This document shows positions 1 to 15,689 of a stretch of DNA of 64,000 nt, one piece after another. Under the pieces are notes generated by a model. The model was not told where the DNA came from. It ran no database searches and worked only from the letters and a program-made list of their open reading frames with translations. Source of the stretch: Rhytidiadelphus loreus (taxonomy: Eukaryota > Streptophyta > Bryopsida > Hypnales > Hylocomiaceae); NCBI GenBank assembly GCA_947034895.1, contig OX344763.1, forward strand, positions 31,185,025-31,249,024, read 5' to 3'. The position numbers and the translations under genes were made by a program. Position 1 is the stretch's first letter. Every line of letters begins with the position of its first letter.

Positions 1-3000
1 ACATTCTAACAAAAAAGTATCCGCAAATGTTAATTATTGAGAGGCTTTTGAAGGCATTGGAAATTGATTAAGTCCAGTGTCAGGTCTTGACTTTATGGAA
101 TACCTCGTGGTTCTTTGACCTCTCACTGTTTCTTTTTGGATTTTGAAACTGTCTACAGTGCGACATGTGCTGAAAGAGCTGCTGGCGTGGGTTAAGAAGC
201 TTCATGATAAGCTGAGTAATTCATGTGAGCAAGAGACTGAAGTGTTTATGACAATGGCCAAGATATATTTGGATTGGTCACTGAAGGTCAGCATATTCTG
301 CTTTGCATCCACTCACTTTCATATTGAACAGATGTTCTCTATGTCTACGTTCAAAATTAACCCTCAAACGTCACAACCAGCCTCTCGGGCTGGTATCCCA
401 ATGTACTTTCAAGAACTGTGGACCTTCAAGGTTTATTAGGTCATCTACGTCTTCCCGTTGACAATAGACACTCTCAAGTGACAAGGATACTTGAGTCTTT
501 TTGGTGGTGTTAAGAGGTGTTCGATGAGAAACATATCAAGAGGATATACTTTTCACATGCAGATTATATGCTGCTGCATCAATTAATAAAATGGAATTAA
601 AATAACACTCTGGTGTCACTGGTGAGGAGTACCGTTATTCATGAACGGTCGTGTTGTGAAATTATATTCCCTGTTTCACTTGTCTTGTCACTTGAATTGG
701 TTATGTTTGCAAACAATTTGCTCTTGTTGCTCCGCAGATCTGTGCTGTAGATGCGCTTCGGAGCATAGTTTGCAAGGACATAATAGAGTACGAAATTATA
801 TATCAGGTATGTAATCAAGATATCCACGAGTTTGTAAATTCAGTGCCTAGTTTTTTTTTTGAACGACGTCTCCTTGTGTCCTTATGATGTGTCCTTAAGT
901 CTACATGTTGACTTTATTTGCAGATTGATAGTTTGTCGCCGCTGGACATCTTGCTGGACTGCTTGGGCTGGATGCCAGAAAAAATCATTGAAGCGGTATT
1001 GTCATATATATCTCCTTGCATATTTGCACACCAGATTGAGTCGTGAACAGCGAAACATAACAGAGGAGTATAGATTTATAATTCCGTGCATATGGCATAT
1101 GGCATAGATTCTCTGTAGTAAATACAAAGCGGGCTGCAATTAGCTGACAACCTTTTGGTGCATCTGAGAGTTCCTTTATGCATTTTGTTTAACAAAGTTC
1201 TGTGATCACTATGTCTTTAGATTTATTTATTGGAGAATCAGCTGCTATATGTTAGAAGAAATATTGCAGGTTGTTAGTCTGGTGGGAGCACAAATACTAG
1301 AGATGTTCGCTGTTTGACCATTTAGCTGTTGTTTGCCTGCGTGCAGGAGACTACTTTGTTTTTACAACTGTTGTATAAGAACGAATTTAAGATCCAATTT
1401 TTAAATATTTTGAAAGGGAAGTACGAGAAGATGATCATCCTTGCTGTCAATAATGAAGCATATATGAGGAATTACAAGTATCTCGACACAAATTTAGATA
1501 GAGGTATGCATTTCGATTTCTCTTGACCGTGCTGGGCTCACAGGTATCGGTTTCTTGGCTATGCTAAGGTTGTTTATGACTTTTTTTGTTGCTGTTGTTG
1601 CATTAAATTCAGCCATTATGATGATAGTTAAGTGATCTATAATCTGGTTTATGATGTCTAGATAAGAAGTTTCTGTTTTCCGCCAACTGCTGATGTGGTA
1701 TGTGTAACTTAGAAATGGATAAGTAGATACGAAATATTTAGAGATATTTAATATGTGGTGTGTTTGCTTGAGATAAATTTACAAAATAGCTGAATTACTG
1801 ATGTTTGCAACTTGCCAGAGGTCATCAGTACTAAAGAAAATTTTGAAACGACACGCTATTGTTCCCACAATTTTTTTGATTTCACCTCCCCTATGCTTTT
1901 GAGAATAGTTGGCATGATGTAGGTTAATTATACGAGGCACTCTCCCTTTAGGTTGAGCTCACTCATTAAAGTTGGGACGTGCGTCGAGTTGGTGTTGGTT
2001 CCTGTTGTTGGTTCTTGACAATTCTTATCGTGTTTCTCGGAAGTATTGACTCGAGCAGCTTGAGTTTTTTTTCCAGTAATGGTGCAGTTATTTAATGATC
2101 CGGAGATGACGACTCGCCTAGTCCACGACTACAGCTTACTGGAGTTATTTATCGGAGTATTCCACAGAGTTATCTCTTGTTCTGCCGAAAAGTAATTCTC
2201 CCTCCAACCGTTTGTTTGTTGCTTACATTCTAATCATACTTCACTGGGTGCAAGAAACATCAGTTGTCCAGGAAGCACGACTCTCTAACAAGTTCCAGGA
2301 AATAACCGTGTGCGTATGAGGGGATCACTCTTATTGTGTGGCCTATGTATAGACAAATGGGTTTGAACTTGGCAGATACTTGATCCGCTTCCCATACTTG
2401 TGTATTCATCCTCTGGAACTTAGATTTTCTGTCCAAGTCTAAGGTGTACGGATACAACATTTTTTTATTTTTTTCTTCTTATCAAACTCGTTCTAAACAG
2501 TATCTAATCCTGTTTTCTATTCGAATCTTTGCAAAATTACTCAGTGTGCCACCAGCTGTCAATGTTGATCAAAATGCTATCAAGTGCAAGGTACGCATTA
2601 TACCCACTCAAGAGGGCTATATTTTTGAATTATTGGGATTTGCACTTTGGTTAGGTCAAGATTTTTTGATTGTGTTGAATAGCAATCAATTTGCGGTTGT
2701 CTGTGTTCATTGTGGGAAGCTTTGGTGATCCTCGCTGCGGGAAACTTAGATTGTCTCTGGTGTGATGGAATTCTTATTGTAGAATAACAGTTAATTGGAC
2801 TGTTATATCTGAGGCTGGTCCTTGGGATGTTTGTGAAAATGGAATGTTTAGTAAAGTGTGTTATATTATTTTCATTTTTCGTTGCGCATGCTGGAGAATC
2901 TGATTTTCTCTCTCTTGCGAGAACTCGACCAGGTTTACCTCCGGCCTCAAGGTGATTTACGATTGATAGTTTCACATGAAGATATTGCTGTTCATATGCT

Positions 3001-6000
3001 TTCAAAGCAAGCGCATCTTTTCCCCAAAATCCTCGACGTGCTAGTCATGTTACAGGTTTGTGAAAGAACTGGTGGAGTGTGAATTGCTGGTCGCTTAAGT
3101 ATACTACGCCCTCTTCAGATCTATGTCCAAATATAAGTTGATTGATGGAGTTCCAGTCCAAGCCCATCCCTTTTGATGGCATTTGAGGAGTTTCCCTTGT
3201 CTAATTAGTCCAATTTTTTGTTGAAGATTCAGTATTGGAGATTTTTTTCAATTCTCTTGCTTAGTTTTGGGAATGACGTTTTTTCTTGTCTGTACAGTGG
3301 ATAAATCCATATTCTCGTGGAGACGAGGACATTGAATTTGCGAATTCGTGGACTCTTGCTATCCAACTGGAGGTCAGCAGTTCTTAGAATATCTTCCTAT
3401 ATTTACTTCTGATTGAATTTAGCTATTCTCTTGCAATTTATACCTGTATGTGAAGATCGCGCTCAATTTTAATTCTATCTACCTGGTTTTCAAGAATGTT
3501 CCTTTTCGTTTGTTTGATTGTGTGGTGAGTACTACACCTTTCATATTTTTTTGTTCTGGTTTCGATGCATGGTTCCTGCCTCTGTCAGTGTTGGCGAAAG
3601 ATCTTGCGAAATGGTGATCACTGGCTCCTATATTATTTTCTTAGCCTCCCTTTTGACTGTTGTGACTATTTATGTTTATACCACATGTTTATTTGCTAAT
3701 TTGAGAATATTTTGGTTTGTAGATGAATAGTATGGCGATAGTTTTTCAGTTGATCTCACGCTGCTATCAAGATCCCAAAGTTGGGAAAAAGACCCTAGTT
3801 ACGGCTGCTACATGCACACTGAAGGCCTTGAGGGAATACCTGGAGCAGGTATAGCTATTGTAAAGATACTTCGATACTTAGTTTCCTCTCATCGTAATGT
3901 CTTCGATAGCATGGTTTGGACCAATACAGATATGCCTTATGGTTATCAACCGTCTTCATGCGCATGTACATAGAGTGTTTACCTGTGATTACCACAGTAA
4001 CGTCGTGACATAAGTGCAATAAGTTTGCTTTTTATATCTGTGTTATTGCATTCGGTTTTTGAAGTCATTTTGATTGACTTTAGAGCGTGATACTAAGCTG
4101 ACGTTTTAAGATGTTTTACAGGCTCAGCGCATAGTTGAACAGGATGAAGACAGTTTCCTGTCTAGACCTTTTGTTTCACTTCATATACCGCTCCATAGGG
4201 CATTAAGTGCAATTCTGCAGAAGCTTGTGCTCTTACCTTGGGATAACCACGAGAGGGGCTTTCTTTCTGCGCTCTTACCTCAGGATAATCACGATATAGA
4301 CAGATTTACAGAGGATGAGGTACTGCGCTGTGCTATTGCTGTGTCTAGTTTCATTAATTAGCTGCTAGCACATCTTTTTTATGCATCTAACCTAATCCCT
4401 TAAGGTCAATGCACTTGGAGAGACCTTAGGTTAATCACAACTTTACATTTTGCCATTTATAACGTCACCTTCAGGACTTTCTGATCCACATTGGATGCTG
4501 CATACAAACACGTATTTGTTGTATTTGATGGAATTCTTCCTTTGACACACTCTCTCTGAGTATCTTCTCTCCGCTCGTCCGCTCAGTTTGTACATGAGAT
4601 GTTGCAACTGGTATTTAAGGTCTCCTGCCCCCCCGTGTATGTCAAGCTTACAGGCTGCTGAGTCATTGTAACATTGATGATAAGTCTACTTGCTATTTTA
4701 TAGGTGCTGCGGCTGATGGAACATCCGCTGCGCATTTTGGTCTGGATGGCACAGGTTTGGTGTCTATATACTGGCTTTCTCTCTCTATTTATTTTTTCCT
4801 TCAGAAGATTGACGTTATGGGTGGATCATTTCATTTTCTTTATACATCTTTCTGTGCTGGGTTTTTTATTCCTATTTGCTGTGTCCAATTTTCACAATGT
4901 TGTCTGTACACCTTGTTTTGTTTATTTAGATTCAGATTCAGAAGTTGAAGGTATATGTGCCGGTCATTGGTCATTGGTCATTGACAGCTTTACCCTTTGA
5001 AAGTTGTCGATTTTGGTAATAAAGTTTATTTATTGACTGATGTTGGTTCATACTGACTGTTGTGCAATCTTTATTGAACTTTTTTATGTCGACCTAGATT
5101 CGTGCGCAAGTGTGGCGAAGGACTTCAGAAGAATTTAGTCGACTAGAACTTATTTATAGAGGAAGTTTCTGGCATGATCAGTAAGAGAGCATTTACTTGT
5201 AACCTTTTGGATTTTTGGCGGAAGTTCGATTCATCTTCTTACTAAGACTAGTGATGAGAAGTCTATTTTAAGTATTTGATATTTTTGAGCACCAACCTAT
5301 TCATTGCTAGTTGGAGTTGTGGTGGTTGCCTTGATCGTTTTGTGGAATTTTAACTAGTTATAGAGACTTCGTGAAATCACCTCCTTTATGTAGTCTAATG
5401 TAATCAAATGGTTGCATTCTTCAGGTCAATGGACATGGATATATTACTTCTACAGTTCTGCACTGTCGCTCTTGAAAATCTGCAAGAGACAATCTTCATA
5501 AAGATAGCCGAGCAATTCGATGTACTCAATGAAATTTCTCTCTCTGTCGATTTGTTTTTGATTGACTGTGTTTAAGGATGGTCATATTCTGAGTTGTCCT
5601 TGAGTATAGCAGTAGCAATATAAGGCATGCTGATGGGTTGCTGATATTTAGCTCCTGCATAATTGTCTGCAAAAATTCATATTTACCTATTTCTTGTCTT
5701 ATCTGCTAATCGGTGTTGCCAATTTCAGTGGGGTCTTACCGAAATTTTCTTGTTTACTAGTGGTTTAGAACTTAGAGTCCCTTATTTTACTTCTAATGCT
5801 GATCAGATCTATAATTTATTTTATGGTAATGTTATGTATGACTTGATATGACAGTTTAAGGAAATGGCAACATCACGCTTGACTCCAAAAGGTGGGCGTC
5901 CGAAGCATCAGATTGCCTTGTTACAGGATTTCATGCGATTAATTTTGCTGGTACGTTTATTCTGGAGATTCTTTTAATTTTATTGGTTGAACTAGTTTTA

Positions 6001-9000
6001 TCTTGGTTCTACGTTTGTTGAATATGTGGAGGTCCTAATTCTTTAATCTGCAAAACTTGTTTCCTGAGTTGTTGGTCAGAGACTTGTAGATGTGGCAGGC
6101 AATTATAACTTTTCCTACTTCTTAATTAGAGATCTAGGCTTGTCAGCATGAATTTTGTCACATTTTCTAGAAATTTTGCAGGGTTTTGCAGTTTGGTCAT
6201 AGTGGCTTAAATAGAACTATTTTGTTGAACTCTAGGAATATCTGAATTTTTTTAAGAAACCCTTTAATTTATTCTCTCCTTTGTGTTCACGGATCTTTGA
6301 TGCCACATTTCTTGTTGTGAATATATATGAAGCCTTACTCTTATATGTTGTCTTGTTTTGTAGATTGTGCGTGAGCGCCGCAATCTGGGTAAGACGGAAT
6401 TAGATGAAGCTCAAGAGAAGTGTTTGCAGTATGATGTCATCCAATGGCTTTGTGTTCGTGACCAGACTTACTCTCAGGTGGGACTTTGCGGTCTTTCATT
6501 TTTTTTTGGAATTGATGTCATTTGTTCTGCAACATGTGGATAGGTTCAGAGTTTTAACATGGTTTATTGACCACGTGATTTGCTACTGAAATCAATGACT
6601 GATTTGAATGCATATGTCTGGATTCAGCTTTGTCGGGCCTTGAGCGCTGTCCCCATGGAGCATGAGAGACTAAATATCATGTTGGACAAAGTAGCGATCT
6701 ACCACCAACCTAAGGTCTGTTTCTTTATTGTCAGATTTGTTGGTATATTAGATGGCAGTTGGTATGCAGTAAGTGTGCATTACGAATGCATGTAGTGATT
6801 GTGTATGTTCATGGTGTTTGGCTTTTCGGGTCTTTGTTCACTTGGTTATTTTGAAGAATTGCACATGAAGGTGCTAGGGAATTTTGCAATTCTTACTGAA
6901 GCACTGCGGTTACAGGTTGCTGATCGAGGATACTATCAGCTGAAACCAGAATACTGGAAAGAGTTTGATCCTTTGTTTGCTCATTACTATCTCAACGAGT
7001 TGGAGGATGCGGAGGTGGGTGTTCAATTCGACGATGGTGGTTGTCATTGGTTTAGTAGAGTATTCATGAAAGAATCGTCTGACTTGTCTACTTCGTTTCT
7101 CATGTTGATCTTCATTCTGAAATCACTCACGAACATTACATGTGCCTTTGATTTGCTCATAGTGCCTCGTCACAGTGCTTGAGTATCAGTGGAGTTCTAT
7201 TGACTAGGAATTGACTAACTGTTGGTGAGTTTTGGTATGTTTCAGGATCGAGCTGTGAAAGTTGGTAAGCTTGACCATTACTGGCGGATTACGGCACCTC
7301 CAGCTGCCGGAGCACCTTATGATCGTCTTTCTAGTCTCCTTCATACTAAGGTATCACCTTCTGATCGTCTTTCTAATCAATATTCTTAAAATTCTATGTT
7401 GGAGGTGCCTTGCTACCGGATTAATCGATAACGTGTTGTTCCAGTCATGTTATTACGGAACATCCTTGTTGACGAATCGCTGATTGTGGATTCATTTTCC
7501 AGGCTTGTCATATGTTCCTGCTAAATGTGTTGGACGAGGTGAGACATCTTGTCCAAGAAAGCACAACAGCAACAGCTGGGGAAGCTCTCGGTGTAACTGC
7601 TTTGCAAATGATGGCAGTTCTAGTGTCTGATTCTCGAAACAATATCAGGTTAGTGATGGGCATTTTATCTTACCCTTATGCTTCAATCATATTTTTAATA
7701 TTCTTTACTTGCCGAGGTTGCCACAATTTTTTAACGAAACAACTCCCCCTGCAGTCCCTTTCGAATTGATGTAAGTGGACAAACTAGCACGAAATTTTGA
7801 TGTAAACAAAAAACGTGGCTCTGGTCGCAGAAATGTGGCTTCAGGAATCGAATTGCCTGAAGGACCACAGGACGAGTTTCCTACGGAGGATATTGCTTTT
7901 AATATTCATGTTCCGATTCGAATGGATTCTAGTAATTCGGCACAGAATCCTGTTAACATTTATGAGATGCTGCGGGGTTTACAACATGCTAATGATTGCA
8001 CACGTACGTTATCTCAAGTCAGAAAGCTGTTAATTTTGCTGTTTATATGGGTCTATACATATACTTCCTGCAAGCCTAATTTCTTCAAGTGCTAAGTTGA
8101 GTTTGGGGAAGATGAAATTCTGCATTCTATTTCTCGTTGAATTTGCATCTTTCTTTAGTTTTTGACCCTGATCAGAACTTTTGTGCATGTGGCAGGCTTG
8201 GTGGACTCTGTTAATCATGTTCTCGAGCTTCTCTGTCTTTCCACCAATGAGAAGAGTCGTGCTTCTGAGGTGCTTAGCTTAATTAGCCTCATTGTTTTGA
8301 TTCGATTCCATACACTATTATCTTCAGTTGAACCGTTTTCAACATGGGTGCACACCCAGTGAATATCCTCATCTGTATTGTTGCATGTACATATTTTGCT
8401 AACTTTGAACTTGGAGTTGACATTTTGGTGTTTATGGTATCTCTTTTCCAGGTTGACTCCCAAGGAAACGAAGATTTGCGGCGCAAACTGCTGAAAGAAC
8501 AGCGACAAAAAGCAATTCTTGAGGAGTTTGCTGCCAAGTGAGTAGTCAGTCTGTTAAGGAGGCACTTAATATTTGGTATTGGAAACGGAATGTAATGTGT
8601 TCGAGTTCAAATTTGTTTCGTTAGTTATGAAAGTGGGCCAGATTTGCAGGAAGATACACTGACAGCATCAATATAGCATCATAGAATGAAGCCTTACTGC
8701 ATATTTTCGAAGTAATGACCTTGAAGTTAGCCAAGGCTTAAATAGGGATTTAACTTCCTATATTTTGGTTGTATTTTTGTTTGGATGTATGACTTCTCTT
8801 GTGATCATCAAACTCATAGTGTTTGTTTGGTTAGTTTTCTGTTCGCGAAGGGGCCTTCCATTCGGCTAACGTAGTTGATATGACGGATTTGTTGTATATA
8901 GGCGAAACGCATTTATGGAACACGTGGATGTCAGTGATGATGATGATGATTTTGAAGAGGGCTGTGAAGAAGGATCTCAGATGGAAGCGTCCGAAATTGG

Positions 9001-12000
9001 TCGCGAAAGCCTTTCTTACATAAGTAGTAACGATTCTGCCTCTGAGAATTTAATTGACGCTGTGCTCCCTGTGCCCGAGGCTGACTATGTGGCCATGGAA
9101 ACTTTTTCTGAGACAAAGGAGTGTGTTCTCTGCAAAAGGAAGGTATGTGGTGTTTATATTGTCAGCCTTTTATCTTCGCACATCAAAATCATTGAGGGAT
9201 GTTTCTAAACTGTAGTGTTTCATAATAATTTCTTGGAAGAACTTGCTCGTTGCTACTGTGCATCTTCACTTGATTACGCACACAGACCCAAACAGTACTT
9301 TGACAGGAAATTTTGGATGGTGTTTCAGAAAGACGACAAGAATTCTTCAACATGCTGGATTGCTTTCGTACAGCGCTATAATTTTCCTTTTCAAGTACTG
9401 AAGAGAGGGAAATTAGTAGAAAACATCAGCGATGTGGCCTCTCTTTCTAATTTCGCCCAGTCTATGGAAGTTGAGACGAATGATGAAGGCCTTTACCAGC
9501 TTGTGACTGTGGCAACATCGGGTGACCCAAAATCGGATGAACCCAGATTTGCTAGTCCAATTGATTTTTCTACTATGGAGCATGTTCAATGTTGTGGTCA
9601 CCAGGTATTCATGTCATCTGCTTCCTATGGGATTTTTTTATCAATGTCCAGTATGCCCCTGATATGGATGTTCTGTATAGGGTTGTTGGACCAGTTTGTC
9701 ACTTTGTGATTCTCTACTTTTAGGAATTGTTGCAGGATGGTAAGAGGCAGGTTGAGTTGCACCGAATTTTAAGTCTACATAGAAGACCTACATTTAATAA
9801 TATACGCTGTCGAAATTATATTCGGTCTTCTTGCCTTTTTTCCTGCAAGTGTATGGCAATATACATCTTTTATTTGCACTTGGTTTTTTACACGTTATAC
9901 TACCAATTAACTTGGTTTTGTTCTAAAACAAATAATTTCGTCACAGCCTTAAATATGATTTCTTGGGATTAATTTTTGCTGGTTAAATCAGTCAACGTAC
10001 GTGTTTTTTATTACAAAATTTGTTGACCATTAACACTTGTCTTTCATGTATCAGATGCATTTGGACTGCTTCCACGGTCATATAAAGAATCTTCTGTTGA
10101 ATCATCCAGGTGAGTATTAGCGGCAACCTATATAATGCGCTTACAAACCTATGAATATAGTATCAGAAATTCAGTTTTTAATTTGTTGGAGGAAATATAT
10201 CTGTTTTATTCTTTTTAACGAGTAAACCTGAAATTTATGTGGACACCTTGAGTGATGTACTTTTTCGCATTATTATTTGCATCTCGTGCTAATTCCTGTT
10301 TTCTCGGTCCTTACAAATTGATCTTCCCGTGAAGTTTGAATTAATTAACCAATCGATTGTTACTGACATCTCACAAACACCGGAGTCAATTGTTTTGTGG
10401 TCTACAAGATGAGTTTCTTAGGATGCATTATATATTTGTCTCTTGCTGAACAATGTTTTGTTGAATTGATATCTCAGGAAACGGTGTTGTGGACCCGTTG
10501 AAGTTGGAATTCCAATGTCCCACCTGCCGGCGTTTAGCAAATGTTCTTCTGCCAGATGTGGAAGCATCTCTTTCTTCCAGAAAATTTGATATTCGTGAGG
10601 ATGTCAAGGGTATGGAAGAAACAGGAAGCCGGTTTTGGCAATCAAACAAGAATCTAGAGAGCGCTGTGGATTTTTTCTGTTGTCAGGTATGTTATCACTT
10701 TATCGACGATGTGCATCAACTCAGAAAAATTGGACGAGACCTTTACCATCTGCATTTTAATTGCCTCTCGACCATTTAAGGCCTTCTCTGCTAACTTCAC
10801 AGCAATGTGCGCTCTTGGAAGGTCAGGCTGTAGGGCGGTTGCATTTGTGACAAAGTCAGGCGGTTTCTTGCGTTCATTATTGGACAATCATAATGGTACT
10901 TGACAGTTGTTTGAATGGGTTGGGGCTGGCCTTGTTACACAGGTGTTAAGAGTACAGAAACAGTCGTCACTGTTGTCACGAGATCCAAATAAGTTTGAAA
11001 TATCCCAGGTAAGTCGCGAGGACCCCTTTTATGTCAACAGATTTAGTTCACTCCACCATTTAGACAGACTTCCTCAGTAGTGTACTGTCTTGCCCCCTCG
11101 GCCATTATTCGTTGACAAGCTTTACGTCCATTGACGGCTCCTGCGTTTTTTGTCTTTCAGTACTGGGGACCGAGGGGTAGTTTGTATATTCAGGAATTAT
11201 TAATTTAGATCTTGGTCATCGTATTGCTAAATTAAATAATTACCAGAAATTTTAGGTACTTTCTTGATCTACCAAATTAATGTCGGTATTGAAAGTCAGG
11301 AAATTTTTGGTTTGTATGAAGGCACTTTGGGAGGCACTTGTTTTAAATGTCATGCACTGCGAAGTGGAAACAAGAGATGGCTCCATGAGGAGCGAATCGG
11401 CGTCATCTTCGTCGGCACCAATTAGGCTCTCCGATGAATGCACTTGGGGTGGAGATTCAGCCCATTGGATAGCACTTCGGGAACTAGGAAGACTAGCTAT
11501 GCTTTCTAACACCCTGCCGGGTGCAGGTGAGAATTTCACAAACATCGTCACTCGGGATTTGACTTGGCTTTCTGGTTATTGCTTCTAATTCCATTGAGTT
11601 GATTTCTGTGATGCATTTCATGTTTCCTTTCTTTTGTTGTCTCTCAAGTGTTTTGGGTATTGATTTCCCTTTATTTGTTTGATATTAGTTTCACTTTCTT
11701 ATTTACTAAAATTTAATCATACGCAGCTTGAGGAGATGAAAAAGATGACATTAACTCAGACAAGTTTTTGCGTGTTTGCATTGGGAACCTGGTCCGAAAC
11801 ACGTGACCTAGAGAGAAAATTAGGTTCCACTCTGTACTGTTTGTCTTTTCTGAAGCAGAGTGTCGTCTTCCTTTTTTGCCCACCAATTCTGTACCTCACA
11901 CTCTATGCTAGTATCTTTGGACACTTACCATGATTCTTTTATTACAGTGCGAATGAAGAAGGATTTGTTGCAGAAACTCAGAGTCTGCCTTGGATTTACT

Positions 12001-15000
12001 GCACCCGAGTCAGATACAAGCATCGAGTCCTCACTCAATATGACTGGGATCAGTGAGCTTGAGGAAATTATTGAAGAGATATTTCCTCGGAGCAGGTCTT
12101 TTGAAATTCTGGAATTATCAGAGATTTCGACTGATGATAAACACTGTCTGGATGAACCTGTAAACCTTCAAGAGAATTTAGTTTCAAATCCTTTGCCGTG
12201 CCTTGTATCTGTTCAAGATACTCAAGAAGAGCTAGCGGCTAAAAATATAGCTTCAGTTCAGAGTCCTTTACTTGAGGAGAGCAAAGACAGCTGCTATGAT
12301 GATTCTAAATATGCTGAACCGTATCATAGCATGCATCCTGGTGCGTCAAATGCTCAGGTTTCTGTTCCTCAGACCTTTCCTCAGCAAAGGTTTGAGATTA
12401 CATATGAGGATTCTCCTGAGCGTCAAGTTGAAGAAGAAACTGTACCAAACCGCTATCCTATTCAGATATCATCTCCAGAGCAGAGGTTAGGAAGTTCTCG
12501 GGAAGCCCAGGACAAGCTTCGTGACCGTGAAGAAGAACCCATACCTAAGCACGATCCTTCTGAGCAACCATCTTCAGCGCTGGGTCCGGACAGCTCTCGG
12601 GAAGCCCTGAATAAGCGTCGCAGATGGATTGACGATATTATTGAAAATGGTGTTCTCACTGCGGATCCGTTGATGCTTCTTTCGTTGCTCTTAATAGTGA
12701 GTGCCCTTCTTATCGGCTCTGTTGTTTTTCTTGTTTCATTTCTGATATATCAACTTTTAATGATAATACCTTGGATTGAAACCCGGATTGATGCACTTGT
12801 TTTTGGATGATTTGTTTGAATTGGGTTTGAAGTACTTAATCTAATGTTCATTGACTGATTTTCAATGGTTTGCTGTTCAGATCTATCCTGGTCAACCTGA
12901 TCGGCCTTCTTTGCACTCTATGGTGAAGTTTGCATACACTGCAGCTGTTTTGCAGACACAAAAAGCAGTCTCTGGGCTGGATGTTCAAGATCCAATGGTG
13001 GAGATTGAAGATCCAATGGTGGAGACCCTTGTGCAAAGGGCCTGTCTTCCGTTTCTGCGAAGAGCTGCGATGCTGGTAATTCCTTTCTGCCCTTGCCTTC
13101 AACGGATACTCCTGTTCAGGATGCAGAACTTGGTCATGCAGTCTGTTAATGGAGGTAGCTGTTTCCCTTAAATTTGAGAATTTGAAATGATCTGTGGAAT
13201 CTGCTTGTGAAATTGTTTTCTCTAGCCATTCACTGTCTTTTTCCATCCGGTCTTGTGTGAACATTCGTAATGTTATGAATATTAATTATGAGTTTCAAGT
13301 GAAATCGGTCGACTACGTACTGAACTTTTTGAGTGCTCAGGTACAAATAATCACTCGAGAGGACTTCAGGGGACAGCATGGACTATCAGGTATAGAATGT
13401 GGCAGGTTTCCGAAATTCGCTTCTAAATGTGATCTTGTGTCTACAGGGTTCTCTCTTTTTTCTCTGAATTTTTCAATATCATGAGAGTATTTTACCAGTT
13501 TCATTTTTGGAGACCTTAGACACCGATTTTTTTTCATGTTTTTTCAGGGACAAAAGTGATGGATTTTAACAGTTTACAGCTGGCATTGCAACTTCCAGAC
13601 TGCGCTCAAATATTGCGCCCTGAAGTTTATGGTAACTTTCATGTGATACCTCAAATGTTTGCACTTGATGTTACCTAAAGGAGCTGAAATTGTAACTCAA
13701 ATCCATGCATCCCATGATGTGGTTTCAAGATATTAGTATTATCGCATTTGACGTTCAAGAATTCATATTTCACGAGAAGTTGATTTTGATGAAGTTTACT
13801 TTGCACATATTTTGATATTAAGATTTTGATATTAAGATATTAAGTACTGGGATGCAAGATTTGTTAGTATCTAATCTTTTAGCTTAGATATATTTTGTTG
13901 AGTAATTTGATCACTGTTTCTTAATAATCCAGGAGCGAAGAAGATGCTGGCAACCGAACTGCTCACACTTCACCAACGAGTAAGTTGGGTGTTTTTGTTT
14001 CGCCTGTGAAAGTTGCAGGCATATGATATGAGTACCTGAATTTAGAGGAGTTTATTACAACTCGTCTCCAGTATTATTACTGAAAGATGCAAAATTTGTT
14101 TAGGATTTGTTCATCGCTTCCCTGGAAATGATTCAAGCCACTTGATTCGTTCTTTATTCTACAGGTCCCAGAATCGTTCACATTTAAGCTGCGGAAAGTT
14201 CCTCACAAGGCGGCGCTCCATAAGTTGCCTCTCGTTTTTCAGGTTCGTTACTTCCAATATACTGCATTTTATGTTTTGTTTGATTTCAGACTCGGTCATA
14301 GTTTTGGGAGGAGTTTTTTGCTCTGCCCTTTGGCATAGTTCATATTTACCGCCCCCTTTCCAACACAGCTGATGCATGCGACAGTATGACTTATGATATA
14401 TATGTAGTGTCTCCATAATGATTACAATGGCTATACTGAGGCTGTTTGAGCTTTTTGTTCAGGAATTGCTTCTGGAGAACATTCACATGAAGAAACAATG
14501 TTCCTCTTGTGGGGAAATGCCCACGTGAGTCTTTTCTGCAGCTTTTGAACTTTCTTCCTGACGGAAAACGATATGTTTCTACTATTGGATTGCTTCCTTA
14601 CGTGTTGTCTCTTTGGTATCAGCCTGTGCAGGAATGATGATTTTCACTTCCTGAAGCTTTCCAACCATTGTACTAACAAATAATCACTACCTCTTTGCTA
14701 CTTTTGCAGGGATCCTGCTATCTGCCTCGTTTGTGGAGAGCTTCTGTGTTGTAATACTGCATGCTGCAAATCTAATGGAATAGGAGAGTGTTCTCGACAT
14801 GCAGCCGAAGGTATGATTTTGCACACCCACTGAGATCATGAATCATCGAGTAATTTAAGTAAATTTCTTCAGGAGTGATTTTGTGTTGGTGAAATGCACT
14901 TTATTGCCTATTTCTTTTTAATCAGTTCTGTAATAATAGCATGTTATTTTTCATTGTTACAGAATCAGCCGGTGTGGGAATATTTCTGTTGCTACGGTCT

Positions 15001-15689
15001 ACTCAGCTTCTACTCCTTCGGAACAATCGTACTTGTATGGGACTCTCATTATACCTGGACATCCACGGAGAGGTTAGAATCCTCTTCTTTTTATCTTCCA
15101 TCGTTGAAGTTCTTTCTTGGGCTTGTACAAATCAAGAAATTTAACTGTTCTCCATAACATTACTTAGCTGAGCTGTTTGTTCCTAATAATACAAGGAAGA
15201 GTATTTTTCCCGTCAGTTGGAATGAGAGTATGAAACCGGCAGCTGACTGAATGAGCTAGCTGCATGGGGTTTGGGTACATGTCAAATCAACTCAGTTAAC
15301 TACAAGCCTTAATGATTCCCAAAGATACCCCTGGCTCATTGCTTAATAATGTCCTGTTCAGCCTGCGCAGGAGGACCTATATTTGAGGAGAAGTCAGTTG
15401 CTGTATCTCAGTGATCTTCGATTGAATGAGGTAACGATCTAAATGCAAGTGTTATTACATTCCTGAGAATTTGTGCTAAAGATTTTCTTGAAGTTGGAAT
15501 CATGAGGCTCATTCTTTGACATCGACTTTGGGTGGCTCTTACATAATTCCCTTGTTTTGAGACTTTCTTCTCGATTTATCTTTTCTTACCAGATATTATG
15601 TGCAGATTCGGCGACTGTGGATGACAGCAGCGTTTGACTACGACTCCTACATTTTGCGAAACTCTCAATCTAGGCCTAACGTCTATTAA
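1..15689 (+). CDS. PRT6: E3 ubiquitin ligase of the UBR1/PRT6 N-degron family, 3' part (N-terminus outside window)
   Basis: UBR-family N-recognins bind destabilising N-termini and ubiquitinate the substrate. About 28 exons with GT-AG borders can be read. Early exons (739-806, 924-986, 1348-1502) match the helical middle of UBR1/2 (SPLDILLDCLGW; TTLFLQLLYKNEFKIQF). Exons at about 2932-3055 and 3299-3372 give the GDLRLIVSHEDIAVHML region. A split RING-H2 follows: ECVLCKRK (about 9119-9142), HVQCCGHQ (to 9603), MHLDCFHGHI (10054-10083) and FQCPTCRR (about 10510). An acidic DDDDDFEEGCEEG stretch lies at about 8935. The large exon 11948-12696 is poorly conserved. The C-terminal UBR cap has cysteines at 14500-14523 and 14710-14810 (CLVCGELLCCNTACC). 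The last exon starts at 15606 and the stop TAA is at 15687-15689. The UBR box is not in the window, so the 5' end is missing. PRT6 rather than another UBR protein is inferred from the plant setting and the RING-plus-cap order. Confidence 0.87.

Noticed and set aside
12272..12659. Alternative-frame open frames within the large PRT6 exon
   Set aside because: Shadows of the 11948-12696 coding exon, which has consistent splice borders.
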